The notes: generated by a model not told the origin, from the sequence alone. A DNA stretch of 55,728 nucleotides from Bacteroidota bacterium (GCA_027484685.1 JAIXSO010000009.1:1-55728); one strand, 5' to 3'. Shown: positions 16,704 through 25,953, counted from the first letter of the stretch. Program-made: numbers and translations.

Positions 16704-16717
16704 GTTCCACGTGGAAC
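16704..16717. promoter_or_regulatory. parS-like palindrome, site 1
   Basis: GTTCCACGTGGAAC is a perfect 14-bp palindrome. It closely resembles the widely conserved ParB-binding consensus TGTTNCACGTGAAACA. It fills the short gap between ybeY and mnmG. Two further copies lie within 2.1 kb. Confidence 0.75.
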
Positions 16718-17130
16718 TATAATTTATTTAAATAATAATTTTCTTTTTCTCTCATCAAAAGTTCTTCTTTTTTACTTTTATCTTTATAGCCGCATAAATG
16801 AAGAACTCCATGTATTAGAACTCTGTGTAATTCGTTTTTAAAAGGAATATGTAAAGTTATAGCATTATCTTTTACCCTATCAATACTTATATAAATATCT
16901 CCTTCTATTGGTTCATCTTTTTCGTTCAGTTCAAAGGTAATTATATCGGTATAATAGTCGTGTTGTAAAGCTTCATTATTTAATTGTAAAATATATTCAT
17001 CACTACATAGGTTAAATGCAATATTATCGATTGTTTTTCCTTCTTCAGAAATGCACAATTTAATCCAATTACTAAGCTTTCTTTTTTCTTTGATTATGTA
17101 TTTATTATCGATATTATTATAGTATATCAT
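16717..17130 (-). CDS. ybeY: rRNA maturation RNase YbeY
   Basis: A 137-residue metalloendoribonuclease of 16S rRNA 3' processing and ribosome quality control. The metal-site signature appears as HGVLHLCGYKDKSKKEE (about residues 108-124), with the first two histidines conserved. The usual third ligand in HGxLHLxGYDH is replaced (GYKDK). The upstream pattern DIITFELNE is also typical of the family. It abuts the downstream-facing T9SS gene without a gap and is co-transcribed with mnmG. Its short length is normal for the phylum. Confidence 0.9.
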   Translation of the reverse strand: MIYYNNIDNKYIIKEKRKLSNWIKLCISEEGKTIDNIAFNLCSDEYILQLNNEALQHDYYTDIITFELNEKDEPIEGDIYISIDRVKDNAITLHIPFKNELHRVLIHGVLHLCGYKDKSKKEELLMREKENYYLNKL

Positions 17131-18876
17131 TTATCTAATTATTGTTATTGTACCGGATTTGTTTATTTGTTTACCATCTAATCCAATAATTTGTGCATCG
17201 TATACATAAGTATCGGTTTCTGCAAAACTATTATTTTCATCTGTTAAATCCCATCCAATATTTAAATCAGTTATTTCTTTAACTAACTTACCCCATCTGT
17301 TATAAATATTCATTTTAGACTTTTTATAATCTATGTAAACTCCAATAGGTTTAAATACGTTTGTTTGGTTTCTTGCAATTACACCGTCTGGAAAATAGAC
17401 TTTCATTCCACCTACAATACATACAGTATTTGATTCGCTTGTATAACCTGTAGTATTTTCAGTTCCAATCACTTTATAGCATAAGGTAGTTCCATCAATT
17501 GTATTATCAGTAGTATTATCTGAATAGAATGAATCTAGTCCATTATATCTTTGTGAAAATGGATTCAATATTTGTGCGTTAAGCCTTGTTTCTCTGTATA
17601 TTACGTATTTTTCTACCCCACTGTTCCACGTGGAATATTGATTCCACCATAATTTATTTTCTACTATATTTTCCTTCTGTTCTAAAAGAATATTACCAGA
17701 AATACTTGAAGTATCTGTCCATTCATTACATGAGTTTTTCGATACTAAATAATAATAAACTCTTTTATTTCCATCTTCATTAATATCTACATCATTGAAT
17801 GGAGAAGACATTGTTTTTATTTTTTTGTATAATTCAAAATTTTGATTATTATTTGACTTTAATATTTGAATTGAATCTATATCAGATAATGAATTAAAAT
17901 TGATATTGATATTGATATTGATATTGTTATTTAAGGTTATATAATTTATTTTTAAATTATGATTGGATATTCTTTTACCTGATGTCAATGATACTAAATT
18001 AGAATTACTTTGATATTTTTCATATGTAGTATTTACCGCCATTATATAATATTCGATAGTTTCATTGCTATTTATTTTATCTGTGTAATTTGTTGTTAAA
18101 TTTGAAACACTATCTATTAATTGAAAACCTGTACCATTTACATTTTTATAAATGTAGTAATATTTTATATTATTACCCCAACCGATATACTTTGTCCAAT
18201 TTAGGTTGACTCTATTTAAACAAGTATCAATGGTAGCTGTATTATAAATGGTATAATGATAATCTTCTGGAAGGTAATCCCATCTTTTGGTGCAACTATC
18301 AACTGCCGCTATAACATATTTTAAACTTCCCGTTTTTGGGTCTAAACCAGTTATATTATCAATAAAGAATGTATCAATTATTCCTGTCTTTATTGCATTA
18401 TCGTTAAACATATCTACATACCAAAAACTTGGAAAAGTGTTTTGTTCCCAAACTATAAATGGTTTATTGGTTGTTATATTTACCGATACATAAGCTATTT
18501 TACTTTTTGGTAGGTAAAATTCAGATACATTTTGAGTATCTGAATAACATAAATTATCTATACCTGAGCAATCAAACACTGTTTCTACATAATAATCCCA
18601 GTTTTTATTACTTGGTACATTTGCATTTAAATGACTCCAATTAGTTATATTTTGGTTTATTTCAGTATTTAATAAGGTATATGGATTTGATGTTTTATCT
18701 CGTCCATAAATTCGGTATTCTTTAAATGTTCCACATGGAACACTTTGATTGTAGTTCCAAAAAACATCGTTATTTAAATTTGCTCTACATATTCTTCTTA
18801 ATTTTGAGCAATACTGAGCCTGAGCAATATTTGCTGTAATAAATAATAGAAGTAATATGTAAAGTTTTTTTATCAT
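17131..18876 (-). CDS. T9SS type B sorting domain (gliding-motility-associated) protein
   Basis: A 581-residue secreted protein: signal peptide (1 to about 20, ending AQAQ), then fibronectin/Ig-like beta-sandwich repeats rich in Asn, Thr and Tyr. The last 90 residues are a type B C-terminal domain: PIGVYIDYKKSKMNIYNRWG, then WGKLV, a TDTYVYDAQIIGLDG stretch and a GTITIIR end. Such domains direct export by the type IX system. A hexanucleotide repeat makes an alternating Asn-Ile run in the middle. Two parS-like palindromes lie inside the gene. It overlaps the preceding M16 gene by four bases, implying translational coupling. Confidence 0.85.
   Translation of the reverse strand: MIKKLYILLLLFITANIAQAQYCSKLRRICRANLNNDVFWNYNQSVPCGTFKEYRIYGRDKTSNPYTLLNTEINQNITNWSHLNANVPSNKNWDYYVETVFDCSGIDNLCYSDTQNVSEFYLPKSKIAYVSVNITTNKPFIVWEQNTFPSFWYVDMFNDNAIKTGIIDTFFIDNITGLDPKTGSLKYVIAAVDSCTKRWDYLPEDYHYTIYNTATIDTCLNRVNLNWTKYIGWGNNIKYYYIYKNVNGTGFQLIDSVSNLTTNYTDKINSNETIEYYIMAVNTTYEKYQSNSNLVSLTSGKRISNHNLKINYITLNNNININININFNSLSDIDSIQILKSNNNQNFELYKKIKTMSSPFNDVDINEDGNKRVYYYLVSKNSCNEWTDTSSISGNILLEQKENIVENKLWWNQYSTWNSGVEKYVIYRETRLNAQILNPFSQRYNGLDSFYSDNTTDNTIDGTTLCYKVIGTENTTGYTSESNTVCIVGGMKVYFPDGVIARNQTNVFKPIGVYIDYKKSKMNIYNRWGKLVKEITDLNIGWDLTDENNSFAETDTYVYDAQIIGLDGKQINKSGTITIIR
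17623..17636. promoter_or_regulatory. parS-like palindrome, site 2
   Basis: GTTCCACGTGGAAT lies inside the T9SS cargo gene. It has one mismatch from perfect symmetry and matches the other two sites in the neighbourhood. Confidence 0.65.
17901..17924. repeat. Hexanucleotide tandem repeat (TGATAT)4
   Basis: Four perfect copies in frame, coding for an Asn-Ile alternation in the T9SS cargo protein. Copy-number change would alter the protein by two residues per unit without a frameshift. Confidence 0.85.
18728..18741. promoter_or_regulatory. parS-like palindrome, site 3
   Basis: GTTCCACATGGAAC, flanked by T and A so that the 16-bp arms are complementary except at the central CACATG. It lies near the 5' end of the T9SS cargo gene. 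Confidence 0.6.
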
Positions 18877-20153
18877 TTAGAATTAGCACCAACTCTTACT
18901 TTTGTAAAAGTTTCTTCGTTTAAATATTTATCAGCAAGTTCTATCAATCTTTCTGGTGTACTATTTTTTATAATATCAATATACTCGTAATAATATTGAT
19001 ACGTTAAATTATAATCTTGTAATATTTTAAATCTATCAGCTAGGCTAAAAGGGCCATCTATACTCCTTAAAAATGATCCTAAAAGATAATTTTTTGCAAC
19101 CCTTAATTCATCAATTCCTATTTTTTCAGTACGTAATTTTTTTACTTCCTTGTATATTTCTTCAATACCTTTTTCGCATAATTCGTTGTTTATTTCAGTG
19201 TCAATATACCAACATGCATCATTTGGATAAGCTTCAATGGCTGAATAAATGCCATAAGTAAGCCCTTTTTCTTCTCGAATATTTTTCATTAATCGAGATC
19301 CAAAATATCCACCAAGAATTAAATTTAATAACTGAATTTCTCTAAAATCAGGGTTATTTCTATTGAATAATTTTTTACCAATCCTTATTGCACTTTGAAC
19401 TGATGATGTTTTTTTAATGAAAATATTTTCTTTTATAAATGTTTTACCTTGATAAGAAGTATTTAAATCAGAATTTTTTGAGAATGTGTTATTTCCGAAA
19501 TTAATTGAAATAGTTTTTATTACTGAATCATCAACAAAACCAGAAACAATAATGTACTTTATTCCTTGCTGGTAGTTTGTTTTATAAAAACTAACTAAAT
19601 CATTTCTGTTAATATTCTGAATATCTTCTTTTGCAGAAAAACTGCCGTATACGGTATTTCCAAACACTGATTGATTGAATGCTCTCCTTGCTAAATAAGA
19701 ATTTCTTTCTTCATTAACTATTAAATTTTGAATGGTATTTTTCTTCAAAATATCTAAATCTTTTTCAGGAAAAATGCTATCCGTTAATATTTCAACAAGA
19801 AATGGAAGACAATTATTAAGGTGTTTATTGATACAATATAATGTTAATGTGGCTTCGTCAGTGCCACTTTTTGCTTGAAAATAGGCACCATAAAAATCTA
19901 ACTTTTCGGCTATTTCTGCTGCGGAATATCTACTGGTTCCTTCACTTAACATTTTAGCTGTAAAGTTTGCCTGCCCCTTTATTTGCTGGGCTATTGCTCC
20001 TGCATCAAATACAAAATCAAGCTTTAAAACTTCTTCATTACCTGCATTTAATGCATAAACTTTTATACCATTTGGTAAGGTATTATGTACTGCCTCCTTA
20101 ATTTTTATATTAGTTATTTCTGCAGCAAATGGTGCTTCTTTTCTATTTAGCAT
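18873..20153 (-). CDS. M16 family peptidase-like protein, inactive (zinc-less) subunit
   Basis: A 426-residue M16 (insulinase/pitrilysin-type) protein. The fold features are present: NGIKVYAL, FVFDAGA, and the C-terminal half with GGYFGSRLMKNIREEKGLTYGIYS. At the place of the HxxEH zinc motif it reads NFTAKMLSEGTS, so it cannot bind zinc in the usual way. M16 enzymes often work as a pair of one catalytic and one inactive but substrate-binding subunit, and the catalytic partner is the upstream gene, overlapping by 11 bases. No signal peptide is seen, so it is predicted cytosolic. Confidence 0.9.
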   Translation of the reverse strand: MLNRKEAPFAAEITNIKIKEAVHNTLPNGIKVYALNAGNEEVLKLDFVFDAGAIAQQIKGQANFTAKMLSEGTSRYSAAEIAEKLDFYGAYFQAKSGTDEATLTLYCINKHLNNCLPFLVEILTDSIFPEKDLDILKKNTIQNLIVNEERNSYLARRAFNQSVFGNTVYGSFSAKEDIQNINRNDLVSFYKTNYQQGIKYIIVSGFVDDSVIKTISINFGNNTFSKNSDLNTSYQGKTFIKENIFIKKTSSVQSAIRIGKKLFNRNNPDFREIQLLNLILGGYFGSRLMKNIREEKGLTYGIYSAIEAYPNDACWYIDTEINNELCEKGIEEIYKEVKKLRTEKIGIDELRVAKNYLLGSFLRSIDGPFSLADRFKILQDYNLTYQYYYEYIDIIKNSTPERLIELADKYLNEETFTKVRVGANSK

Positions 20154-21387
20154 TGTTTGAAAGGTAATAAAGGGTTGAACAATTGTTAGGTGTAATTATT
20201 TCGTTAGCAGCTTTTAAAATGTCTTCTTGAGTAACTTTTAAATATAAATCAATTTCTTTATTTACCAATTCTACATCGCCTAAAACCCAAGCATAAGCCA
20301 ATTTCATGGCTTTGTTGAGTGCGGTCATATCATTAAAACGAATATTCGTTTCTGATTTGTTTTTTATTTTAGTCAATTCATCCTCTCCTACCCCATTTTG
20401 TTTAAAGTTTTCAAGTAAATCTAAGATAGCTTTTTCGGCAGTTTCTACTGAAATTCCTTCACTTATTTTTCCCTCAATCATTAATAATCCGGCTTCTACA
20501 TCTCCACTGATATAAGCATCTAACTCACTAAACAGGTTTTTATTTTTAACCAATTCGGTGTAAAATCTTGATGATTTTCCAGCACCTAAAATATCTGTTA
20601 ACATATCTGCTGCATAATATTTTTCATCAGTTCTTGCAGGCATGTGATAGGCTTTTACAATCATATTTGCTGGTACATCAGCATAAACCGTTTCGTATCT
20701 TGCTTCAGTTTGAACAGGTTCTTGTTGGTAGTTTGGTTTAACATAATTTTGCGTAGGAATTGGTTCAAACCATTTACTAACCAACGCTTTACACTTATCA
20801 AAATCAATGTTTCCAGCTATAACCAATACCGCATTATTTGGGCAATAAAAGTTTTTAAAAAAGGCTTTTACATCATCAAGTGTCGCATTTTCAATATGGC
20901 TAATTTCTTTGCCAATGGTAGGCCAACTATATGGATGAACTTTATACGCCAATGGTAATATTTTCAACCAAACATCTCCATAAGGTTGATTGAGGTATCT
21001 TTCTTTAAATTCTTCAATAACTACGTTGCGTTGAATATCTAAGCTTTCTTGATTAAAATCCAAACTCAACATTCTGTCGCTTTCAAGCCAAAAGCCTGTT
21101 TCTATGTTATTTGCAGGGAGAGTTAAGTAATAATTGGTTATGTCGTTACTCGTAAACGCATTGCTTTCTCCTCCAGCATCTTGAAGCTCTGTATCAAAAT
21201 CCCCAATGTTGATAGAACCACCAAACATTAAATGCTCAAACAAGTGTGCAAAGCCGGTTTTATTAGTATTTTCGTGTTTTGAACCTACGTTGTATAATAA
21301 ATTCAGAACACAAAGTTGTGTGCTATCATCAAAATGATGAATTACAGTTAAGCCATTTGGCAATTGATATTGGTTATACTTGATCAA
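20143..21387 (-). CDS. M16 family zinc metallopeptidase (catalytic subunit)
   Basis: A 414-residue protein with the inverted zinc motif HLFEH at about residues 47-51 (GFAHLFEHLMFGGS), and the distal Glu region NVVIEEFKERY. Overall length suits a two-domain M16B subunit, which together with the downstream zinc-less partner would form an active heterodimer degrading short peptides. It is the first gene of the minus-strand operon that continues through mnmG. No signal peptide is apparent. Confidence 0.92.
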   Translation of the reverse strand: MIKYNQYQLPNGLTVIHHFDDSTQLCVLNLLYNVGSKHENTNKTGFAHLFEHLMFGGSINIGDFDTELQDAGGESNAFTSNDITNYYLTLPANNIETGFWLESDRMLSLDFNQESLDIQRNVVIEEFKERYLNQPYGDVWLKILPLAYKVHPYSWPTIGKEISHIENATLDDVKAFFKNFYCPNNAVLVIAGNIDFDKCKALVSKWFEPIPTQNYVKPNYQQEPVQTEARYETVYADVPANMIVKAYHMPARTDEKYYAADMLTDILGAGKSSRFYTELVKNKNLFSELDAYISGDVEAGLLMIEGKISEGISVETAEKAILDLLENFKQNGVGEDELTKIKNKSETNIRFNDMTALNKAMKLAYAWVLGDVELVNKEIDLYLKVTQEDILKAANEIITPNNCSTLYYLSNNAK

Positions 21388-22092
21388 AATATTTTTTCTT
21401 TATGTAATGTGCGAAAATAGTGGTGATAAAAGCAATATGCGCATTGATTACCTAACACTTAAACGCACATTTTTAAAACGTGTATATTTTTATTGAAAAT
21501 TTTACGTTTCAAATACAATTTACTTAATGAACACAAAATGAACCAAATAGTTGTTTTGTTAATTTGCTTTAGTTATAAAACATGATTTGAAATCTTTTTG
21601 TTTATTTAAACTAACAAGCGTTAGGTTTAAATGTCGCATTTGTGAAGTCATTCTATTGAAGGATATTTACAAGCCTTTTTCTTCGATTTAAGATGCTTTT
21701 TTGCGAGTAATTGAACAGAAGTTCAGAATTTGACTTATTGAGTAAAATTTAAGCTTTAAAAATGGCTAATTGGAGTATCAATTATATTTAGTAATAATTA
21801 GTTTTTTTAAAAGCATAAAAAGAGGTTAAAACGTAAAAAGTCTTTTACTTTTATCAAAATTTTTGAAAATAGTTTTCATTTATTCAATAATTGACCTAAA
21901 ATCATCAAAAATCACTGAAATTTTCATTTAAAGCGATAAAAAATATTTTGTGTGTTGTCGCGATAGTGTGGTTCCCATTATTAGCAAGACTTTGCGTAAT
22001 TTTTTAGAGTAGAAATTTAAGATTTTTAGGGGAAATGAATGTACTGCTAAATTTTTCAGTTATTTTGCTCAAAAGTTATTGAGTTTTATAAA
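21388..22092. other. Large AT-rich divergent intergenic region
   Basis: 705 bases between divergent genes, with no coding frame of note. It is strongly AT-rich and has several A/T runs, a GTCGCATTTGTG motif near 21633 shared with a site near 29220, and no convincing terminator or riboswitch. No clear DnaA box (TTWTNCACA) was found. It must carry promoters for the M16 operon and the pseudouridine synthase, but neither has a clean TAnnTTTG box. Confidence 0.6.
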
Positions 22093-22773
22093 ATGTCGTA
22101 CAGAGATAAGTTGCAGTATTTATTGGTTAAAAAAATGCAGATTTCAAATGCTCATGCTAAGGAATTAATTGCAGCTAATATTGTATTGGTAAATGCTGTA
22201 AATGTGAACGATAACATTTTAATAAAAGAAACAGATAGGGTAGAAATGAATGGAGAAATTATACAAGAAGGAAAAAAAATAATATATGTCGCATTACACA
22301 AACCACGTGGAATAGAGTGCACTCTAAACCTCGAAATACCTAATAATTTAAAAGAGTTAATTAATTATGATGAAAAACTTTTTCCAGTTGGTAGGCTTGA
22401 TAAGGAATCGGAAGGATTACTCATTTTAACCAACGATGGTTATTTATTTAACAAAACCATTAATCCAAAAAGTGAGGTAGAAAAAGAGTATATAGTTACT
22501 GTAAATAAATTAATTACAGATGATTTTATCTTAAAAATGAGTAGGGGAGTTGAAATTTTAGGACAAACTACTTTGCCTTGTGTGGTGGAAAAAATAAAGG
22601 ATTTCACCTTTAAAATTATTTTAGTTCAAGGCCTGAATCGCCAAATCAGGCGAATGTGTTATAAGCTTGATTATTTGGTTACTAGCTTAAAGCGAGTAAG
22701 AATAGGAAATGTATGTTTGAATAATTTGCCCGAAGGCGAGAGTAGGATAATTTTTGAAGATGAATTGAAGTAA
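22093..22773 (+). CDS. RsuA/RluB-family pseudouridine synthase
   Basis: A 226-residue rRNA modification enzyme. An S4 RNA-binding domain covers residues 1-55 and the catalytic domain follows. The signature HKPRGIECT (about 75-83) and the catalytic GRLDKESEGLLILTNDG (Asp at about 101) are both clear, as is GLNRQIRRMC near the C-terminus. RsuA-family enzymes isomerise single uridines in 16S or 23S rRNA; which site is used cannot be told from the sequence. The gene stands alone, head to head with the M16 operon. Confidence 0.92.
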   Translation: MSYRDKLQYLLVKKMQISNAHAKELIAANIVLVNAVNVNDNILIKETDRVEMNGEIIQEGKKIIYVALHKPRGIECTLNLEIPNNLKELINYDEKLFPVGRLDKESEGLLILTNDGYLFNKTINPKSEVEKEYIVTVNKLITDDFILKMSRGVEILGQTTLPCVVEKIKDFTFKIILVQGLNRQIRRMCYKLDYLVTSLKRVRIGNVCLNNLPEGESRIIFEDELK

Positions 22774-22776
22774 CAA

Positions 22777-23337
22777 TTACTTCAATTCATTGTTAGTAAA
22801 GTGTTTGATGCTTTTTTCTTGAGCAAATTTTTTAGCATTGTATTTGTTCGAATTGTTTTTTGGAATGGATAAACTGTTCCACGTGCTAGTTTTTAATTGC
22901 TTGCTATAAAATACTATTTGTCCTACATGGTAGCTGTAATGTGCTAATTGTCTGTTAATTGCATCCATTACTGTATGGCCTTCGTTCCTAATATAAATAA
23001 TTCGTTCTAAATCAGATGCTTGTAAACTATTTAGCGTTTCTAAAAAGCAGTCCCAACCTTTATTCCAAGTAAGAAGTATTTGTTCTTTGGTTTCTATGTT
23101 ATTTTCAAACTCAGCATCGCGCATACGCCAAGGCTTTTCACCATCTGTATTAAATATATCAGTCCAACGCGAAAGCATATTTCCAGTCATGTGTTTTACA
23201 ATTGTCGCAATGCTGTTTGTGTCATAATTTGTTTGAACAAAAAGCTGATTTTCTTCTACTTGATCAAACGATTTTTCAGCTAACGATTTATAGTATAAAA
23301 ATTGCTTTTTTACACTTACTAAAAATTGTTCGTTCAT
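22777..23337 (-). CDS. DinB-superfamily protein (DUF1572-like)
   Basis: A 186-residue four-helix-bundle protein. The pattern NSIATIVKHMTGNMLSRW and the EKPWRMRDAEFEN motif are typical of DUF1572, as is the QLAHYSYHVGQIVFYSKQ segment. The conserved histidines H50-region, HYSYH and the Asp/Glu pair suggest a metal site as in DinB-like thiol-dependent enzymes, but no substrate is known. It lies just before (one base from) the LytTR regulator gene in the same direction, so the two may be co-transcribed. It contains a degenerate parS half-site. Confidence 0.85.
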   Translation of the reverse strand: MNEQFLVSVKKQFLYYKSLAEKSFDQVEENQLFVQTNYDTNSIATIVKHMTGNMLSRWTDIFNTDGEKPWRMRDAEFENNIETKEQILLTWNKGWDCFLETLNSLQASDLERIIYIRNEGHTVMDAINRQLAHYSYHVGQIVFYSKQLKTSTWNSLSIPKNNSNKYNAKKFAQEKSIKHFTNNELK

Positions 23338-23338
23338 G

Positions 23339-24058
23339 TTATAAACTCATCATGTCTTTAAACTTAACAGCTTGGCGTCTGCTAACTTCAACCTTAGAGC
23401 CATCTTTCATGTAAAACAAAAGTCCACTATTAAAGAAAGGCTCAATCTTGTCAATATAGTTCAAGTTCACAATTTGTTGGCGATTGGCTCTAAAAAACAT
23501 TTTCGGACTTAAGCGCTCGTCCAATGAGTTTAAAGTTCTGTGAATCAACGGTTGGTATTTATCAAAAAATATCTTGGCATAATTTCCGTTGCTTTCAATT
23601 AGTCGAATATCCGTTAATTTTACATACCAACAACGGTCGCCATCTCTAATAAAAACTTGGCTATCTTCTGCTAGTTTTCCATTTCCTTTTTGTTCTTCGT
23701 TAGCAGCAATTTGTTTCTTAGCTTTAGAAATGGCTTCACGTAATCGGCTGGTTTCTATTGGCTTTAAAATATAATCAAGCGCATTTACCTCAAAAGCTTT
23801 AATGGCAAATTCATTGTAAGCAGTAGTAAAAATAATAGCAGGAGTTTCAATTAGCTCTTCTAACATTTCAAAACCAGTTTTTTCAGGCATTTGGATGTCT
23901 AAAAAAATCAGTTGAGGTTTCAATTTATCAATTAAATCTAAACCCTCATCGGCATTGCTTGCCTCAGCAATAATCTCAATTTCGTTAAACTCTTTTAAAA
24001 GGTTTTTTAAGCCTTCGCGGGCTAATTTTTCATCGTCTATAATGATTGTTTTTATCAT
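23339..24058 (-). CDS. LytTR-type response regulator
   Basis: A 239-residue regulator. The receiver domain has the acidic pair DDEK at the N-terminus, the phospho-Asp in LIFLDIQMPEKTGFE (about residue 55) and a conserved Lys in YILKPIE. The C-terminal LytTR DNA-binding domain starts near residue 135 (VFIRDGDRCWYVKL) and ends with KVEVSRRQAVKFKDM. Members bind direct repeats upstream of target genes. Its start overlaps the histidine kinase gene by four bases (ATGA type), so the pair is translationally coupled. Confidence 0.93.
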   Translation of the reverse strand: MIKTIIIDDEKLAREGLKNLLKEFNEIEIIAEASNADEGLDLIDKLKPQLIFLDIQMPEKTGFEMLEELIETPAIIFTTAYNEFAIKAFEVNALDYILKPIETSRLREAISKAKKQIAANEEQKGNGKLAEDSQVFIRDGDRCWYVKLTDIRLIESNGNYAKIFFDKYQPLIHRTLNSLDERLSPKMFFRANRQQIVNLNYIDKIEPFFNSGLLFYMKDGSKVEVSRRQAVKFKDMMSL

Positions 24059-25113
24059 AATGGTAAAATTATTTCTGTTAATACGTTCTTTTCGTCAAGG
24101 TTTCTAATGCCAAATGAGGCTTTGTCTTCAAATAAAATGCGCAACCTTTCTTTGGTGTTTTCAATTCCAAGTCCCGAACTTTCATGTTTCGGGTTGTATT
24201 GTCCACTGTTAATTATTTGAATTACGGTATTTTGATTTTTTATAAATGATTTGATTAAAATGGTGCCACCATTTTTTAAATTACTGATTCCGTGTTTAAT
24301 ACCATTTTCTACCAACGTTTGTAGCATCATGGGTGGTAAATTTGTTTTTAAAGTTTCAGGTGCAATTTCCAACTCAGTATTCAAGCGTTCGTCAAATCTA
24401 ATTTTTTCTATGGCTAAATAATCGTTAACAGTTTGCAATTCATCGGCCAACGAAACAGTTTTATTTTTTTCCATTTTTAAAGAACCGCGTAAAAGACTAC
24501 TTAATCTGGTGATTGCTTCTTTGGCATTTTCAGGATCAACATCTACTAAAGTTCTTATTCCATTTAATGAATTAAATAAAAAATGTGGATTTAGCTGAGT
24601 TTTTAAATTATTATATTGTGTTTCTTTTAAAACTGCTTGTAATTCAAATTTGTCGGTTTCGGTTTTGAGTAGTTTTTCCCAATAAACAAAAAAGTGGTAC
24701 ATAATTGCCCATAAAAACACGTATTTTGACAAATTGAAAAAGAAAATTGGTAAAATCGCAAAATCTATTTTTGCCAATAATTCATGCTCAATATCAATAC
24801 TTTCTGAATTATTGGAAATGGTATAAAAATCTAAAACTACATTTATAATTGTTAGTGGAATTGATATCAAAATAATCATGATAACACCACGGGGAATTAG
24901 CTTTGGCAGTGGTAAGTTTAACCAATTGGCTTTTATTATAAAAAGTCTGTAGCAATGTGTTAAAATAATGCCAGACAGCCAATTCACTAAAGCATTACCT
25001 AATAAGCCAACTGAAAAACCAAACACATTGATATAAGTAATAAGTTCAATAAAAATAAATATGAACCAACCCCCAAACTGGCAATACCAATATATTTTTG
25101 CTTTATTTAACAT
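24055..25113 (-). CDS. LytS-like sensor histidine kinase
   Basis: A 352-residue inner-membrane kinase. Four hydrophobic segments fill roughly residues 10-150, followed by a short coiled coil. The His_kinase domain has the LNPHFLFNSLNGIRTLV phospho-acceptor motif (about 180-196), and the ATP-binding N-box PPMMLQTLVENGIKHGI with a G-box SSGLGIENTKERL. This is the standard partner of a LytTR regulator, here directly downstream. No extracellular sensor domain is visible, so the signal is unknown. Confidence 0.93.
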   Translation of the reverse strand: MLNKAKIYWYCQFGGWFIFIFIELITYINVFGFSVGLLGNALVNWLSGIILTHCYRLFIIKANWLNLPLPKLIPRGVIMIILISIPLTIINVVLDFYTISNNSESIDIEHELLAKIDFAILPIFFFNLSKYVFLWAIMYHFFVYWEKLLKTETDKFELQAVLKETQYNNLKTQLNPHFLFNSLNGIRTLVDVDPENAKEAITRLSSLLRGSLKMEKNKTVSLADELQTVNDYLAIEKIRFDERLNTELEIAPETLKTNLPPMMLQTLVENGIKHGISNLKNGGTILIKSFIKNQNTVIQIINSGQYNPKHESSGLGIENTKERLRILFEDKASFGIRNLDEKNVLTEIILPL

Positions 25114-25263
25114 ATTTTATTTCGCTAATATAATTGCTTCTGATTGCAAATTAACAATTTGCTTACACAAAAGGAACCATTAAAAGGTTAGAAGGTAAAA
25201 AACGAATTGAATTAATTTCAAAAAATGGCTAAAACTAAAAACCTTTATGGGAGTTTTATTTGT

Positions 25264-25953
25264 ATGCAAACATATTTAATAGTAGGAGCAAGCTCTGGAA
25301 TTGGTTTTCAATTAGCAAAAAATTTAACCGAAAATGGTAATAAAGTTATTGCATTGAGCAGAACTGATAATAATTTATCAAGTTTAAATAATGTAACTTA
25401 TTATCAAGTAGATATAAGCGAAGAAAGCCCAAGTTTTCCTATAATTGAAGAAAGTATAAATGGACTAATTTATTGCCCAGGCACCATTAATTTAAAACCA
25501 TTTAGGGCTTTAAAACCTGAAGATTACTTGAACGAATTTAATATAAATGCTTTAGGTGCCGTTAAAACAATAAAGCAATATTTACCAAATTTAACCAATG
25601 CTGGCAATGGAAATATTGTGCTTTTTAGCACAGTGGCTATGCAAACAGGAATGGCTTTTCATGCAAGTATTGCTATGGCTAAAGGTGCAGTTGAAGGATT
25701 AACACGTAGTTTAGCAGCAGAGTTCGCACCTAAAATTAGGGTAAATGCGGTTGCTCCATCGTTAACCGCTACACCGCTTGCCGATAAGTTAATTAATGCT
25801 GAAGCAAAACTAAAAGGAGCTGAAGAGCGCCATCCTCTCAAAAAAATTGGAAATGTAGAAGATATTAGCAATGCTGTAACGTATTTATTAAATGCTTCTT
25901 GGGTTACAGGCCAAATTATGCAAGTAGATGGCGGAATGAGTGCGGTAAGATAA
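25264..25953 (+). CDS. Short-chain dehydrogenase/reductase (SDR)
   Basis: A 229-residue oxidoreductase from the ATG at 25264. A start 13 codons earlier is open but would put an unrelated tail before the fold. The Rossmann motif GASSGIGF is at residues 7-14, the structural NAG is replaced by CPGTI, and the active site is S-x-A-S-x-A-M-A-K: the usual YxxxK tyrosine position reads SIAMAKGAV. The loss of the tyrosine in the YxxxK motif is unusual and may mean an altered or lost reaction. The C-terminus GGMSAVR is standard. Confidence 0.85.
   Translation: MQTYLIVGASSGIGFQLAKNLTENGNKVIALSRTDNNLSSLNNVTYYQVDISEESPSFPIIEESINGLIYCPGTINLKPFRALKPEDYLNEFNINALGAVKTIKQYLPNLTNAGNGNIVLFSTVAMQTGMAFHASIAMAKGAVEGLTRSLAAEFAPKIRVNAVAPSLTATPLADKLINAEAKLKGAEERHPLKKIGNVEDISNAVTYLLNASWVTGQIMQVDGGMSAVR

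Noticed and set aside
22301-22312. CCACGTGGAA resembling a parS site
   Set aside because: Only one half matches; the other half reads AACC. It is fixed by the coding requirement of the HKPRG motif in the pseudouridine synthase.
22876-22885. GTTCCACGTG half-site
   Set aside because: The right half reads CTAG and so is not listed as a full parS site. It is mentioned only as a degenerate copy.
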